A DNA stretch of 64,000 nucleotides from Shewanella sp. MR-4 (GCF_000014685.1 NC_008321.1:2043001-2107000); one strand, 5' to 3'; counted from the stretch's first letter, positions 8,489 to 18,148 are shown. The notes: a model not told the origin generated them from the sequence alone. Program-made: numbers and translations.

Positions 8489-8872
8489 GATTGAAGTCCT
8501 GTTGTGTCTCGATTTTTATTTTAGTATCTGTGTGGATGATCTTTACAGTTATGGCACCAATACGCTGGTTTTTATGTCGTAAACTCTGGCAAACTGCTGT
8601 CATCAACCACGCAAAATTTGCTTGTGTGATACGCTTAAGACCAGTATCCCACAGATTAGTATCAAGATTCACATTAGTTTTTTTGATTAGAAGGACTTCG
8701 GATAAGCTGAGCTTAATTAGCTTGTGGTGAATGTCGAATTAATCGGCTAGATAATCGCTTTGTGGCAAAGTCTGACGGCGAATGGCTCGCTTTACGGGGA
8801 TTTTTGTGAACCCAGTGGCCAGTATCGCTATGGTTATTTTTTGAGTATGAATAAGAATTTTTAGGGAGAAAT

Positions 8873-9901
8873 ATGAGTTATCTAATGTTGGATCTGCTGT
8901 CTTTAGATGTTAGCGAAGCTGAAGCCGAGATGCTGCGCCATCCGCAGGTGGGTGGTTTGATCCTGTTTTCCCGCAATTTTTCCAGCCGTGAGCAGTTAAT
9001 TGCCTTAGTGCAACAGATCCGCCAAATTCGTCCCGAGATTTTGATTGCCGTTGACCATGAGGGCGGGCGAGTACAGCGTTTCCGTGAAGGATTTACCCTG
9101 ATCCCGGCCATGGGGGATATTTTGCCCGCGGCTAAGGGCGATATGGTTCTTGCTAAACGTTGGGCCTGTGAATTAGGCTTTTTAATGGCTATCGAATTAC
9201 TCGCCTGTGACATCGACTTAAGTTTTGCGCCTGTGCTCGATCTTAACGGCATCAGCCAAGTCATTGGTAAACGTAGTTTTAGCGCAAAGCCCGATGAAGT
9301 GATTGCGTTAGCGCAGAGTTTTATTGAGGGTATGGCCGAGGCAGGCATGGGCGCTGTGGGTAAGCATTTCCCCGGTCATGGTAGCGTGGCGGCGGACTCC
9401 CATATCGCGCAACCTATCGATGAGCGTGAAGCTGAGGCGATTTTTAATCAAGATATTTTGCCATTTAAAGAACTGATTGCTAAGGGTAAATTATCGGGCA
9501 TTATGCCAGCCCATGTCATTTACCCTAAAGTTGACCCTAATCCTGCGGGCTTTTCAAGCTACTGGTTAAAGCAGATCCTACGCAAAGAGCTGGGCTTTAA
9601 CGGGGTGATTTTCTCCGACGATCTGGGGATGAAGGGCGCTGCCTTTGCAGGAGATTATTTAGGCCGTGCCCAAGCTGCGTTGGATGCGGGCTGCGATATG
9701 ATTTTGGTCTGTAACGATAATCCGGGCGTTATGTCACTGTTAAATGGCTTTGTGTGGCCCGCCGCGGCGCCACAACATCCTGCGAGTTTACTCAAACCCA
9801 ATGCAGCGCAGACAGCTATCGCATTAGAAAATGCTAGCCGTTGGGAAAATGCCAAGCAGCTGGCTGAGCAAATCCAACTCGCACAACAGGCAAAAGTTTG
9901 A
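8873..9901 (+). CDS. nagZ: Beta-N-acetylhexosaminidase (cell-wall recycling)
   Basis: 342 residues, family GH3 NagZ. It is cytosolic and removes N-acetylglucosamine from anhydro-muropeptides during peptidoglycan recycling. The diagnostic KHFPGHGSVAADSH loop with the Asp/His pair is present, as is the nucleophile Asp in VIFSDDLGMKG. The ATG at 8873 follows AGGGAGA. The gene is 81 bp upstream of ycfP and probably co-transcribed, as in many gammaproteobacteria. Confidence 0.95.
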   Translation: MSYLMLDLLSLDVSEAEAEMLRHPQVGGLILFSRNFSSREQLIALVQQIRQIRPEILIAVDHEGGRVQRFREGFTLIPAMGDILPAAKGDMVLAKRWACELGFLMAIELLACDIDLSFAPVLDLNGISQVIGKRSFSAKPDEVIALAQSFIEGMAEAGMGAVGKHFPGHGSVAADSHIAQPIDEREAEAIFNQDILPFKELIAKGKLSGIMPAHVIYPKVDPNPAGFSSYWLKQILRKELGFNGVIFSDDLGMKGAAFAGDYLGRAQAALDAGCDMILVCNDNPGVMSLLNGFVWPAAAPQHPASLLKPNAAQTAIALENASRWENAKQLAEQIQLAQQAKV

Positions 9902-9982
9902 TGTAGCGCAAGGTTCTGCAATGAATATTTGCTAGGGTTAGTAGCATGCGCCGTGTTTGGCAGATTGTTAAAAGGTCTCAAT

Positions 9983-10522
9983 ATGATTTTTTATCTTCAT
10001 GGATTCGATGCAACTAGCCCTGGTAATCACGAAAAAATGCGTCAGTTGCAGTTTATTGACCCTGATGTGCGGCTTATCAGCTACAGCACTTTGCATCCCA
10101 AGCATGATATGCAGCATTTATTGAAAGAAGTCGCCAAGCAAATGCAGTATTGCGACGATCCCGCACCGTTAATGGTCGGGGTCGGCCTAGGGGCGTATTG
10201 GGCTGAGCGAATTGGTTTTTTAAACGGATTAAAGTCAGTGTTAATCAATCCCAATCTTCATCCCGAAGAGACGATGCAAGGGAAAATTGACCGCCCGGAA
10301 GAGTATGCCGATATCGCCAATAAGTGTGTCTCTGAATTCAGGTTGAAGAATACCCACAAAGCCATGTGTATTTTGTCTCGTGTGGATGAAGTGCTCGACA
10401 GTGAGGCTACGGCCGAGGCGCTTAAGCCTTATTACACCATCGAATGGGATGAGACGCAGACCCACAAGTTCCCGCAGTTAGCCGCCCATTTACCTAAGAT
10501 AAAAGCCTTTAAGTTGGGTTAA
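9983..10522 (+). CDS. ycfP: YcfP-family alpha/beta-hydrolase-fold protein
   Basis: 179 residues from ATG 9983, close to E. coli YcfP (UPF0227) throughout: IFYLHGFDATSPGNHEK at the start, LISYSTLHPKHDMQHLL, and GKIDRPEEYADIA. The open frame extends upstream to 9929, but the family start is the Met before IFYLHGF, with AAAGG about 10 bp upstream. An LHGFD oxyanion-type strand suggests a hydrolase fold, but the usual nucleophile elbow is replaced by GVGLGAYW, so catalytic activity is doubtful. Neighbouring nagZ suggests a cell-envelope link, though no function is established. Confidence 0.9.
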   Translation: MIFYLHGFDATSPGNHEKMRQLQFIDPDVRLISYSTLHPKHDMQHLLKEVAKQMQYCDDPAPLMVGVGLGAYWAERIGFLNGLKSVLINPNLHPEETMQGKIDRPEEYADIANKCVSEFRLKNTHKAMCILSRVDEVLDSEATAEALKPYYTIEWDETQTHKFPQLAAHLPKIKAFKLG

Positions 10523-10553
10523 ATCGTTATTCGCTTATCTTTTCGTTAAAGAG

Positions 10554-10588
10554 GCTTATCGCGGAATATTCTGGCGATAAGCGCTTTT
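10554..10588 (+). terminator. Terminator of the nagZ-ycfP unit
   Basis: Arms GCTTATCGC (10554-10562) and GCGATAAGC (10574-10582) are perfect complements, with GCTTTTGC following. The T-tract is short, so efficiency is uncertain. Confidence 0.6.
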
Positions 10589-10825
10589 GCATCTGTTAAT
10601 GTTTTCCCCTTCAAGAAGCATGCTATTTTCAAGCTGTTGGTGTTTGGTTACCTCGTATGAGTGAAGCCAGACCTGCGATGAAGTTATGCTGTTATTTGGA
10701 ACGTTAGACGGTATATGTGGTTGGTTTAGCTGGTTATTTCAGCAAGAAGCATTAAATACACTCTATTTGTATGGCTTTATCTATCATTTTGTTGAAATTA
10801 ATCATGAATTGTGTAAAGTAGCCCC

Positions 10826-10942
10826 TCTTAATAGTTTGTTACAAAATGCTACAAACTTTTATGCCAATTTGTCCATTCATGGATAACCTTTTGCGTATGT
10901 CGCCCGACACAGCTAACAGCGGTCTCGTTAGCTGTTTTTTTA
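10826..10942 (+). ncRNA. Candidate small RNA with its own terminator
   Basis: A strong terminator (10909-10941) sits in the 584-bp gap between ycfP and acyP with no credible gene in front of it. Upstream, TTGAAA (10792-10797) and TAAAGT (10814-10819), 16 bp apart, form a fair sigma-70 promoter that would start RNA near 10826. The predicted transcript is about 115 nt. I do not recognise it as Spot 42, RyhB, GcvB or another named RNA. The start point is approximate and the whole call is inference from promoter plus terminator. Confidence 0.35.
10909..10941 (+). terminator. Strong orphan terminator
   Basis: ACAGCTAAC (10909-10917) pairs perfectly with GTTAGCTGT (10927-10935) across a 9-nt loop and runs into seven T. 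It points rightwards and ends no annotated gene, supporting a small transcript upstream. Confidence 0.75.
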
Positions 10943-11106
10943 TGCTTGCTTTTTTACTCTTAAATCCATTACTTAGCAAAACTCTCCCTTATCACAGCTG
11001 AAAACTCGGCTATGCTTAGGCTGGAATCGTTTTTACGTGAGCGACGCAAAGACGCATGATAATAACCGCATGCTAATAACAAGGCTCACCTTACAGGGGA
11101 GGCGCA

Positions 11107-11379
11107 ATGAAACGGGTGCTTATTCAATTAACGGGAAAAGTGCAGGGTGTGGGCTGCAGACATGCGACCCTAACAAAGGCTCGCACGCTTGGTGTCACAG
11201 GTTATGTGACTAACTGCGCCGATGGCAGTGTTGAAATTCTTGCCCAGGGCAGTGATCCTGCGGTGGATAGTCTTATCGCCTGGTGTGAGGTCGGAGTACC
11301 TTGTACCGATGGATTGAGGGTGACGGTGAATGAAGACCAAGGTGATGATATTTATTTGGATTTCTCGATAGTGCGCTAA
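11107..11379 (+). CDS. yccX: Acylphosphatase
   Basis: 90 residues, the normal family size. Hydrolyses acyl phosphates in the cytosol. The phosphate-binding loop GKVQGVGCR supplies the catalytic Arg (R18), and N36 in GYVTNCADGSVE is the second catalytic residue. ATG 11107 is preceded by AGGGGAGGCGCA. It is a single gene facing csiV, with a shared terminator between. Confidence 0.93.
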   Translation: MKRVLIQLTGKVQGVGCRHATLTKARTLGVTGYVTNCADGSVEILAQGSDPAVDSLIAWCEVGVPCTDGLRVTVNEDQGDDIYLDFSIVR

Positions 11380-11422
11380 TTTTATTTTTATACTTTCGGC
11401 GTCACCAGTATGGCTGTTCACC

Positions 11423-11456
11423 CCTTAGGCAATAAAAAACCTTAGGCAATAAAAAA
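11423..11456. repeat. Perfect 17-bp tandem duplication
   Basis: CCTTAGGCAATAAAAAA at 11423-11439 is repeated exactly at 11440-11456, just before the acyP/csiV terminator. This looks like a recent slippage duplication. Confidence 0.8.
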
Positions 11457-11484
11457 GCGGTAGGAATTGCATGACCGCTTTTTT
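11451..11484. terminator. Bidirectional terminator between acyP and csiV
   Basis: AAAAAAGCGGT (11451-11461) and ACCGCTTTTTT (11474-11484) are perfect complements with A and T tracts on both sides, so it can stop both convergent genes. Confidence 0.85.
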
Positions 11485-11506
11485 ATTCGAGCAGGGCTAA
11501 TGGGTT

Positions 11507-12538
11507 TTAAGCGTTAGGTTGCGCCATCTTACGGATTTGGATCACCATGCCCATTTCAGGATGATCGAGATAATGGATCTCATCACTTTTCACTCGACGA
11601 TTTTGCTCCAGAGGAATAGACATTAAATAAGGCGTCATCACTTTAGCTGGGGCAGCGACAGTACTTGTTGCTGCTGTGTTTATGCTCGCTTCATCGGCTG
11701 CCGCAGGCATCAATTTGCGGCCTTCTTTACGCAAATTGAGCGCGGTTTCGATATACAGATAATGGCTAAGATAAATATTGAGCGTGCCATCGAGTTGCCA
11801 CACGGGAGAGGGCAGTAGTGGCGCAGATGTTTCTGTCATCATGCCAGTCGTGCCGTTAGCACCTTGCATAGCGCTGGCCATGGCTTGCTGCACAATTTGA
11901 CGACCATCGAAGTGATAACTGGCGGAATAATCTTTACCCGCAAACAGGCGAATGGGCACTGAGCCACTCTTGCCCATCATAGGTTGTTGCCATGTCATAT
12001 GCAGTAAGCTGCGGTTACCACGTTCTCTCGATAGGCTATTGATGATGCTTGCAAATTGGCCTTGGCTGCTGGCGAGTAACACAGGGCCGCTACCTTGAGA
12101 CGCGTAGGCTTGGCTACCACTGCCGATTTCGGATGGGATCACACTCGGATAGCGATAGCTGGTCACCGCATTTGAGCTTGCAGTGCTTGGGCCTGAAATG
12201 GCCAAGGCGCCGCCGTTACTCATGTCGGGAGTGGCGTCCGTATTCGCACCAGTGTTGGTGTTTTCAGCGCAATGGCTATTGGCATCGGCGTCATACACTA
12301 AGGTGCAGGGCGCGGATTCATTGCCCATGGAGACCACAGCTTGACCCACAACCGGTGAAATCAGATCGATAGCGCGGTTGGTTTTGGTCTCAATTGGCGC
12401 CATCGGCCATTGTTCGGTCGACTGGCTTTGGCGTTCAAAAATATAGACTTCAACCTCGAACCAAGCTTCAGCACGGGCAAGTGAACTGTGTGAAAGTGCA
12501 ATAAGTGTAGCGATAGAGACCGCGAGTTGACGTAACAC
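11507..12538 (-). CDS. csiV: CsiV-type periplasmic protein
   Basis: 343 residues. The N-terminus is a signal peptide (hydrophobic LAVSIATLIALS, probable cleavage after SLARA), followed directly by EAWFEVEVYIFERQ, the characteristic opening of the CsiV family known in Vibrio as a periplasmic partner of peptidoglycan-synthesis factors. The middle (about 85-150) is low-complexity and rich in Ser, Ala, Thr and Asn. The C-terminal half has LHMTWQQPM and LNIYLSHYLYIE stretches. The GTG start at 12538 shares one base with the mfd stop codon (TAGTG), so translation is coupled to mfd. Family assignment is from memory of the N-terminal motif. Confidence 0.75.
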   Translation of the reverse strand: MLRQLAVSIATLIALSHSSLARAEAWFEVEVYIFERQSQSTEQWPMAPIETKTNRAIDLISPVVGQAVVSMGNESAPCTLVYDADANSHCAENTNTGANTDATPDMSNGGALAISGPSTASSNAVTSYRYPSVIPSEIGSGSQAYASQGSGPVLLASSQGQFASIINSLSRERGNRSLLHMTWQQPMMGKSGSVPIRLFAGKDYSASYHFDGRQIVQQAMASAMQGANGTTGMMTETSAPLLPSPVWQLDGTLNIYLSHYLYIETALNLRKEGRKLMPAAADEASINTAATSTVAAPAKVMTPYLMSIPLEQNRRVKSDEIHYLDHPEMGMVIQIRKMAQPNA

Positions 12539-15500
12539 TATTTATCTCCAAGACGATGTTGCGATAGTTGTTCGAGCAAGAGTTTGACCAAAGCGAGCCT
12601 ATCTTTTGCCGTTTCGGCATTGAGGATGAACTTTAACTTATTCGGCCCATCCATTCGATAGATTTGTGGCTGACTTTGCAGTAATCCGATGATAAAGCCG
12701 GGATCAATCACATGATCATCACTAAATTCGATGCTGCCGCCCTTGGCATGTACCTCAATTTTAGTCGCGCCCAGCCGAGTTGCCTGATGTTTATATAAAG
12801 TCATTTCCATCAGGTTTTTGGTGGCCTCGGGCAGCAGACCGAAGCGGTCGATAAGCTCAACCTTGAGTTCATCTAAGGCTTCTTCACTGTCACAACTGGC
12901 GATGCGCTTATAGAGTGACAGGCGAATATTCACATCACCGACATAGTCTTCCGGCAATAGCGCAGGGATCCTTAGCTCCATCTCACATTGCTGATTGAGC
13001 ATTTGCGCCAGCGATGGCTCTTTCCCCAGTTTGAGTGCCTTGACCGCCGATTCCAACATTTCCATATAGAGACTAAAGCCGATTTTAGAAATATGGCCGC
13101 TTTGCTCATCGCCCAATAGCTCACCCGCGCCGCGGATCTCTAAGTCTTGGGTAGCGAGCATAAAGCCTGCGCCTAAATCCTCGAGGGCATCGATGGCTTC
13201 GAGGCGTTTGCGGGCATCGCTGGTCATGCGTTTAGGATGCGGTGTCATCAAATACGCATAGGCTTGATGGTGAGAGCGACCGACGCGGCCACGCAGCTGA
13301 TGCAACTGGGCTAAGCCGAAGGTGTCGGCGCGTTCGATAATAATCGTATTCGCACTGGGGACGTCGATACCGGTTTCGATAATAGTGGTACAGACTAACA
13401 CGTTGAATCTTTGATGATAAAAGTCCGACATCACCCGCTCAAGATCCCGTTCACGCATTTGACCATGGGCCACCACCACCCGCGCTTCGGGTAGCAGGGT
13501 ACTAATATCTTGGGCGCATTTCTCAATGGTTTCGACATTGTTGTGCAAATAATACACTTGGCCACCACGGAGAATTTCACGCAGTATGGCCTCACGCACG
13601 GTGGCGGGATCGGATTCGCGCACAAAGGTCTTCACCGCCAAGCGTTTAGCGGGAGGAGTCGCAATAATCGATAAGTCGCGCATCCCCGACATCGCCATGT
13701 TTAAGGTGCGGGGGATCGGAGTGGCGGTGAGGGTCAAAATATCCACGTTGGCGCGCAGCGCCTTGATTTTCTCTTTTTGTCTTACGCCGAATCTGTGTTC
13801 TTCATCGATGATAAGCAGGCCTAAGTTTTCAAACTTTGCCTCGGATTGCAGCAGCTTATGGGTGCCAATGACGATATCGACTTTGCCTTCTTCGAGCTGC
13901 TTCAGCACTTGAGTTTGCTCTTTGGCGGTTCTAAAGCGTGACATCACCTCAATTACGACGGGCCAGTCGGCAAATCTGTCTTTAAAGTTTTCGTAGTGCT
14001 GCTGGGCGAGTAGCGTGGTGGGCACTAGCACCACCACCTGTTTACCCGCATTCACCGCCACAAAGGCGGCGCGCATCGCGACTTCAGTCTTACCAAAGCC
14101 CACGTCACCGCAGACGAGGCGGTCCATGGCGACGGGGGATTGCATATCGGCAAGTACGGCATGAATCGCGCTTTCCTGATCGACGGTTTCTTCAAAGGGG
14201 AAACCCTGGGCGAATTGCGCATACTCTTCATCGTTGATGTCGCAGCTCTCACCGGGGCGTGCTTGACGGCGAGCGTAGACATCGAGCAGCTCGGCAGCCA
14301 CATCGCGGATTTTCTCAATCGCTTTGTTTTTTGCCTTGGCCCAAGTGTCGTTACCGAGTTTATTGAGGTGCGCATCGCCATCGGCGCCGACGCTGTAGCG
14401 GCTGATCATGTGCAGGTTGGACACGGGCACATAGAGTTTATCGCCGCCCGAGTATTCCAGCTGTAGGTATTCGGCCACTAATCCGCCGGTATCTAAGGTG
14501 ACTAAGCCTTGATACAGCGCCACACCGTGCTCTAAGTGCACAATCGGCTGGCCGACTTTGAGCTCGGCTAAGTTTTTGATCAGAGTATCGTTGCTGATCT
14601 GGCGTTGTTTTTCACGGCGGCGCTGCTGGGAGATGCGATGACCAAAGAGTTCGGTTTCGCAGATGATGCTGACGGCGGTTTGCTTTCCTAGCCCGAGTAA
14701 ACAACCACGGGAGAGGGGAGATACAATTAGGCCAAGTTTGGCATCACTTTGAATAAATTCATCAAAATGGCCGAATAACGCCGGTTTTAACTGGATTTTA
14801 CCTAAGAGTTCGAGCAAGGCTTCGCGGCGGCCTTCCGATTCGGCACTAAACAACATCCGCGGCGCATGTTCGGCGTAATCTTGCAGCGCAATCAGTGGCT
14901 GCTTTAACTTGTGATTAGCGCTTACCTCGGGCAACACACTTGCATCAATCTGTACTGCGCCAGCGACGACATCGGGTTGCGGCGCAATAAACTGATAGCG
15001 AGGCAGCGGCTTAAAGGCGGCAAATAATTCTTCTATCAGTAAATACAGCTCTTTTGGTGCCAACAGCGGCCGCAATGGGTCGACCCGTCTGTCTTCATAG
15101 CGGGTTTCTACCTCTTGCAAATGAGCGCGGGCGGACTTTTCGATATCGCCTAGGGTGACTAACTGAGTGTCCTTCGGCAGATAATCGAACAGTGTCGCGA
15201 CTTCATCGAAAAACAGTGGCAGATAGTTCTCAATGCCCGCGGGCATCAAATTGCGGCTCACCAGTTGATAAACTGATTCAGGCTCCTTGACTATGACCTC
15301 AAAACGGCGGCGATAACGCTGCCTAAAACCTTCGATGGCGCTGCTGTCGGTAGGGAATTCCTTGGCAGGTAATAGGCGCACCGCATCGACTGGAGTGGAT
15401 GAGCGCTGGGTTTCAGGATCGAAATGACGAATGGTCTCGACTTCATCATCGAACAGTTCGATACGCAGCGGCATATTCACGCCAGTAGGGAAGATATCGA

Positions 15501-16047
15501 GAATCGAGCCACGAATAGCAAACTCGCCATGTTCGTAAACCTGTTCGACCAAGTGATAACCCGTGTCGGTTAACTGTTGGCGCACATCATGGAGCTGATA
15601 TTTATCGCCTTTTTTAAGCACAAACACATTGGAGCTTAAATAGGATTTCGGTGGCAGGCGCATCATCAGCGTCGTCACTGGCACTATCACTACGCTGTGC
15701 TCGGCTTGGGTGATTTGCGACAGGGTTTCTAAACGCTGGGAAATCAAATCCTGATGGGGCGAAAAACTGTCGTAGGGCAGGGTTTCACGGTCAGGGAACA
15801 GTCGCACCTTAATCGCACTTTTAGCCAACAAATAGTTGAGCTCTAACTCGATACTCAATGCCGTCGGCGTATCACTGGTCACAATCAGTGTCGTGCCCTT
15901 GTGTTGGCGAACTAGGCTGGCGAGGGTAACGGCTTGACCAACCCCAGCGAGACACGACAGGGTTTGCATTTGAGTTCCATTTTTGACAACGGGCGGTGTT
16001 AGGGCTGAAATTTGTGTCATTGGTGTGGGATAAACTGATTCATTCAC
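12538..16047 (-). CDS. mfd: Transcription-repair coupling factor
   Basis: 1169 residues, normal for Mfd. The cytosolic DNA translocase removes RNA polymerase stalled at lesions and recruits UvrA. The N-terminal UvrB-like module is followed by the RNA-polymerase-interaction region (GQPIVHLEHGVALYQGL, near residue 500). The helicase motor has Walker A CGDVGFGKTEVAMRA, DEEH in LIIDEEHRFG, TLTATPIPRTL, and motif VI QLRGRVGRSHHQAYAY. The C-terminal D7 domain follows. ATG 16047 begins MNESVYPTP; it lies at the head of an mfd-csiV unit, back to back with a PilZ-like gene in the same direction. Confidence 0.97.
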   Translation of the reverse strand: MNESVYPTPMTQISALTPPVVKNGTQMQTLSCLAGVGQAVTLASLVRQHKGTTLIVTSDTPTALSIELELNYLLAKSAIKVRLFPDRETLPYDSFSPHQDLISQRLETLSQITQAEHSVVIVPVTTLMMRLPPKSYLSSNVFVLKKGDKYQLHDVRQQLTDTGYHLVEQVYEHGEFAIRGSILDIFPTGVNMPLRIELFDDEVETIRHFDPETQRSSTPVDAVRLLPAKEFPTDSSAIEGFRQRYRRRFEVIVKEPESVYQLVSRNLMPAGIENYLPLFFDEVATLFDYLPKDTQLVTLGDIEKSARAHLQEVETRYEDRRVDPLRPLLAPKELYLLIEELFAAFKPLPRYQFIAPQPDVVAGAVQIDASVLPEVSANHKLKQPLIALQDYAEHAPRMLFSAESEGRREALLELLGKIQLKPALFGHFDEFIQSDAKLGLIVSPLSRGCLLGLGKQTAVSIICETELFGHRISQQRRREKQRQISNDTLIKNLAELKVGQPIVHLEHGVALYQGLVTLDTGGLVAEYLQLEYSGGDKLYVPVSNLHMISRYSVGADGDAHLNKLGNDTWAKAKNKAIEKIRDVAAELLDVYARRQARPGESCDINDEEYAQFAQGFPFEETVDQESAIHAVLADMQSPVAMDRLVCGDVGFGKTEVAMRAAFVAVNAGKQVVVLVPTTLLAQQHYENFKDRFADWPVVIEVMSRFRTAKEQTQVLKQLEEGKVDIVIGTHKLLQSEAKFENLGLLIIDEEHRFGVRQKEKIKALRANVDILTLTATPIPRTLNMAMSGMRDLSIIATPPAKRLAVKTFVRESDPATVREAILREILRGGQVYYLHNNVETIEKCAQDISTLLPEARVVVAHGQMRERDLERVMSDFYHQRFNVLVCTTIIETGIDVPSANTIIIERADTFGLAQLHQLRGRVGRSHHQAYAYLMTPHPKRMTSDARKRLEAIDALEDLGAGFMLATQDLEIRGAGELLGDEQSGHISKIGFSLYMEMLESAVKALKLGKEPSLAQMLNQQCEMELRIPALLPEDYVGDVNIRLSLYKRIASCDSEEALDELKVELIDRFGLLPEATKNLMEMTLYKHQATRLGATKIEVHAKGGSIEFSDDHVIDPGFIIGLLQSQPQIYRMDGPNKLKFILNAETAKDRLALVKLLLEQLSQHRLGDK

Positions 16048-16106
16048 AATAAGTTGCGTTCATTGTAGTGACTTGGGCGCTAGGGTGCCAGCAAAAACGC
16101 TAGCCT

Positions 16107-16724
16107 TTATTGGCGCTCGTCACGGGCCTGTTTACGCAGTTTAAGTTGTTTTTGTTGCACATTGAGGCTCGCTTTGACCAGTTGCTCGACATCCGCATCC
16201 AGTATTTGACTAAACTCGAGGTCAACGAGATAGGGCAATGCGGCGTTGGGGCTCTGTACTTGCCCATCGGATTGGCCTTCCTGTGAAACTAAGCAGGCCG
16301 TGACCTTAGCAAAGCATAAAATGGCGACCAATTCTTCGTGGATAAATAAGGTCACTTTATATTGGCGACCAAGGGGGAGGGCCTCACTGCTCATCAGGCG
16401 AATACCACTGCCACCAAACTGACAACCGCTAAACTTTTCGCCTTCTTGCACTTCTTTTTCGAGCACATGCTGCAGGACTAAATCGACCTTGCGGGATTGG
16501 AGTTTGAGAAAGTCCACTACTACCTTGGCTTCGTTGTCTAAATGCCGCAGTTGCAACAGGCAACTGGCCTCGAGGGCTTTGACTTCGCTCAGTAGCTGGA
16601 TCCCCAAGGATTGCATTGATCTTAAAGCCATTTCACTGGGTAGAGGCTGGTTTTCGTCCCAGAGGCTTAAGTAAGCGGTGAAGGGGTGAGGCACACTAAA
16701 ATACGGATTGGTGTCAGTGAACAA
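16107..16724 (-). CDS. PilZ-like domain protein (atypical)
   Basis: 205 residues, cytosolic. The N-terminal half is helical; the C-terminal half has the beta-rich pattern of a PilZ domain with GCQFGGSGIRLMS standing in for the D/NxSxxG c-di-GMP motif. I see no clear RxxxR motif 20-35 residues before it, so c-di-GMP binding is doubtful. It lies 59 bp upstream of mfd on the same strand and is divergent from lolC. The PilZ call rests on that motif and length alone. Confidence 0.5.
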   Translation of the reverse strand: MFTDTNPYFSVPHPFTAYLSLWDENQPLPSEMALRSMQSLGIQLLSEVKALEASCLLQLRHLDNEAKVVVDFLKLQSRKVDLVLQHVLEKEVQEGEKFSGCQFGGSGIRLMSSEALPLGRQYKVTLFIHEELVAILCFAKVTACLVSQEGQSDGQVQSPNAALPYLVDLEFSQILDADVEQLVKASLNVQQKQLKLRKQARDERQ

Positions 16725-16818
16725 GGCTTGCCTCTTTATTTATAGGACCTAAACCCCTATTATCGTGCCCATCTTTATGATTTAGCAAGTTCAGCACACA
16801 GGACGCAGCCCTCTTTCA

Positions 16819-18051
16819 ATGGATCTTCGATTTCCTCTCTACGTTGGTTACCGTTATTGGCGGGCCAGAAAAGCAAACGCCTTTGCTTCTTTTATTACTT
16901 TATTTGCCGTTTCGGGCATTTTTTTAGGGGTGGCGGCCTTAATCGTGGTCAGCTCGGTGATGAATGGCCTCGAAGGACAATTAAAACAGCGCATTCTGGG
17001 GGCTGTACCCCAATTGACCGTGGTGACTGAGGCGCCCTTAAGCGATTGGACCATCCCTGCGGACAAACTCAAAGCATTGCCGGGCGTGCAGGGCGTGACA
17101 CCGAGTGTGTCGACTCAAGCCATGGTGCAGTCGGCGGCGAATATCCGCGCCGTGCAAGTGTTTGGGGTGTTTCCAGAGCTTGCCGAAAAACTGTCTATGG
17201 TGGCGCAGCATACCTATTCTGGCGCGTTTAACGAGCTAACCAGTGGCCAATATAAGGTCATCTTAGGCAGCGAGCTTGCGCGCCAATTAAAGGTGAGCCC
17301 CGGTGATACCGTGCGCCTGTTAAGTGGCGATGGCGTAGTGTATTCGCCGCTCGGCCCAGTCCCGAGCCAACGTAAGTTTTTAGTGTCCGCCGTGTTTGAG
17401 ATGGGCTCACAGGTGGATGCGGGCGTTGCCTATATTCATTATCAAGATGCCAAACGTTTAATGCGTCAACCGAGCGATGAAATCAATCAATTAAGACTGT
17501 ATTTGAGCGATCCTTTTATGGCGCCAGCACTGGCTAAGGATGTAAAGCAGGTTCTTACACAGCAGGGCATTGAGGCGACGACCAGTGATTGGCGCGACAC
17601 CTATGGTCATCTGTTTAGTGCCGTGAAGATGGAAAAAAACATGATGTCGCTTATGTTGAGCCTGATTGTGGCCGTAGCGGCGTTTAATATAGTGTCAGCA
17701 CTGGTGATGATGGTGGTGGATAAAACCACCGACGTGGCGGTACTCAAAACCCAAGGCTTACGTACCTCGGCGGTGATGGGCATTTTTGTGGTGCAAGGTT
17801 TATTGAATGCGGTATTAGGTTTAGTACTGGGGCTGGTGGTCGGTATTCTGCTCACCCTTAATTTGAATGGCATTATGGCGACCCTCGGGATTTCCATTTT
17901 AGGCACTGGACAAGTGCTGCCAGTTAAATTGGAGCTGGGCCAATTGTCGATGATTATTGTTGGCACCTTAGTCGTGACCTTAGTGGCGACCCTTTACCCC
18001 GCATTGCGAGCGGCGCGGGTACAACCTGCCACGGCGCTGCGTTACGAATAG
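16819..18051 (+). CDS. lolC: Lipoprotein-releasing system permease LolC
   Basis: 410 residues. One N-terminal membrane segment (FAVSGIFLGVAALIVVSSVMNG), a large periplasmic domain of about 220 residues, then three C-terminal segments: the MacB/FtsX-like permease layout. With LolD and LolE it extracts outer-membrane lipoproteins from the inner membrane and hands them to LolA. It is the first gene of lolC-lolD-lolE; the assignment as LolC rather than a second LolE is by gene order. Confidence 0.9.
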   Translation: MDLRFPLYVGYRYWRARKANAFASFITLFAVSGIFLGVAALIVVSSVMNGLEGQLKQRILGAVPQLTVVTEAPLSDWTIPADKLKALPGVQGVTPSVSTQAMVQSAANIRAVQVFGVFPELAEKLSMVAQHTYSGAFNELTSGQYKVILGSELARQLKVSPGDTVRLLSGDGVVYSPLGPVPSQRKFLVSAVFEMGSQVDAGVAYIHYQDAKRLMRQPSDEINQLRLYLSDPFMAPALAKDVKQVLTQQGIEATTSDWRDTYGHLFSAVKMEKNMMSLMLSLIVAVAAFNIVSALVMMVVDKTTDVAVLKTQGLRTSAVMGIFVVQGLLNAVLGLVLGLVVGILLTLNLNGIMATLGISILGTGQVLPVKLELGQLSMIIVGTLVVTLVATLYPALRAARVQPATALRYE

Positions 18052-18148
18052 CTGCGATGTAACAAATTACAACGTCGCTCCCATGATGAGAGACGTGTCT
18101 GGACATGGAGTTTATCCATGTCATTTAGAATCAATAGCGAGAATCTCA

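Noticed and set aside
8376..8730. Overlapping small frames between sdaA and nagZ
   Set aside because: They lie in the promoter region, conflict with each other and lack translation signals.
10686..10886. 66-residue open frame before the orphan terminator
   Set aside because: No Shine-Dalgarno, odd composition, overlaps the putative small-RNA promoter; could not be supported as a gene.
10826..10942. RyhB or Spot 42 homologue
   Set aside because: The conserved cores of those RNAs could not be seen in the transcript.
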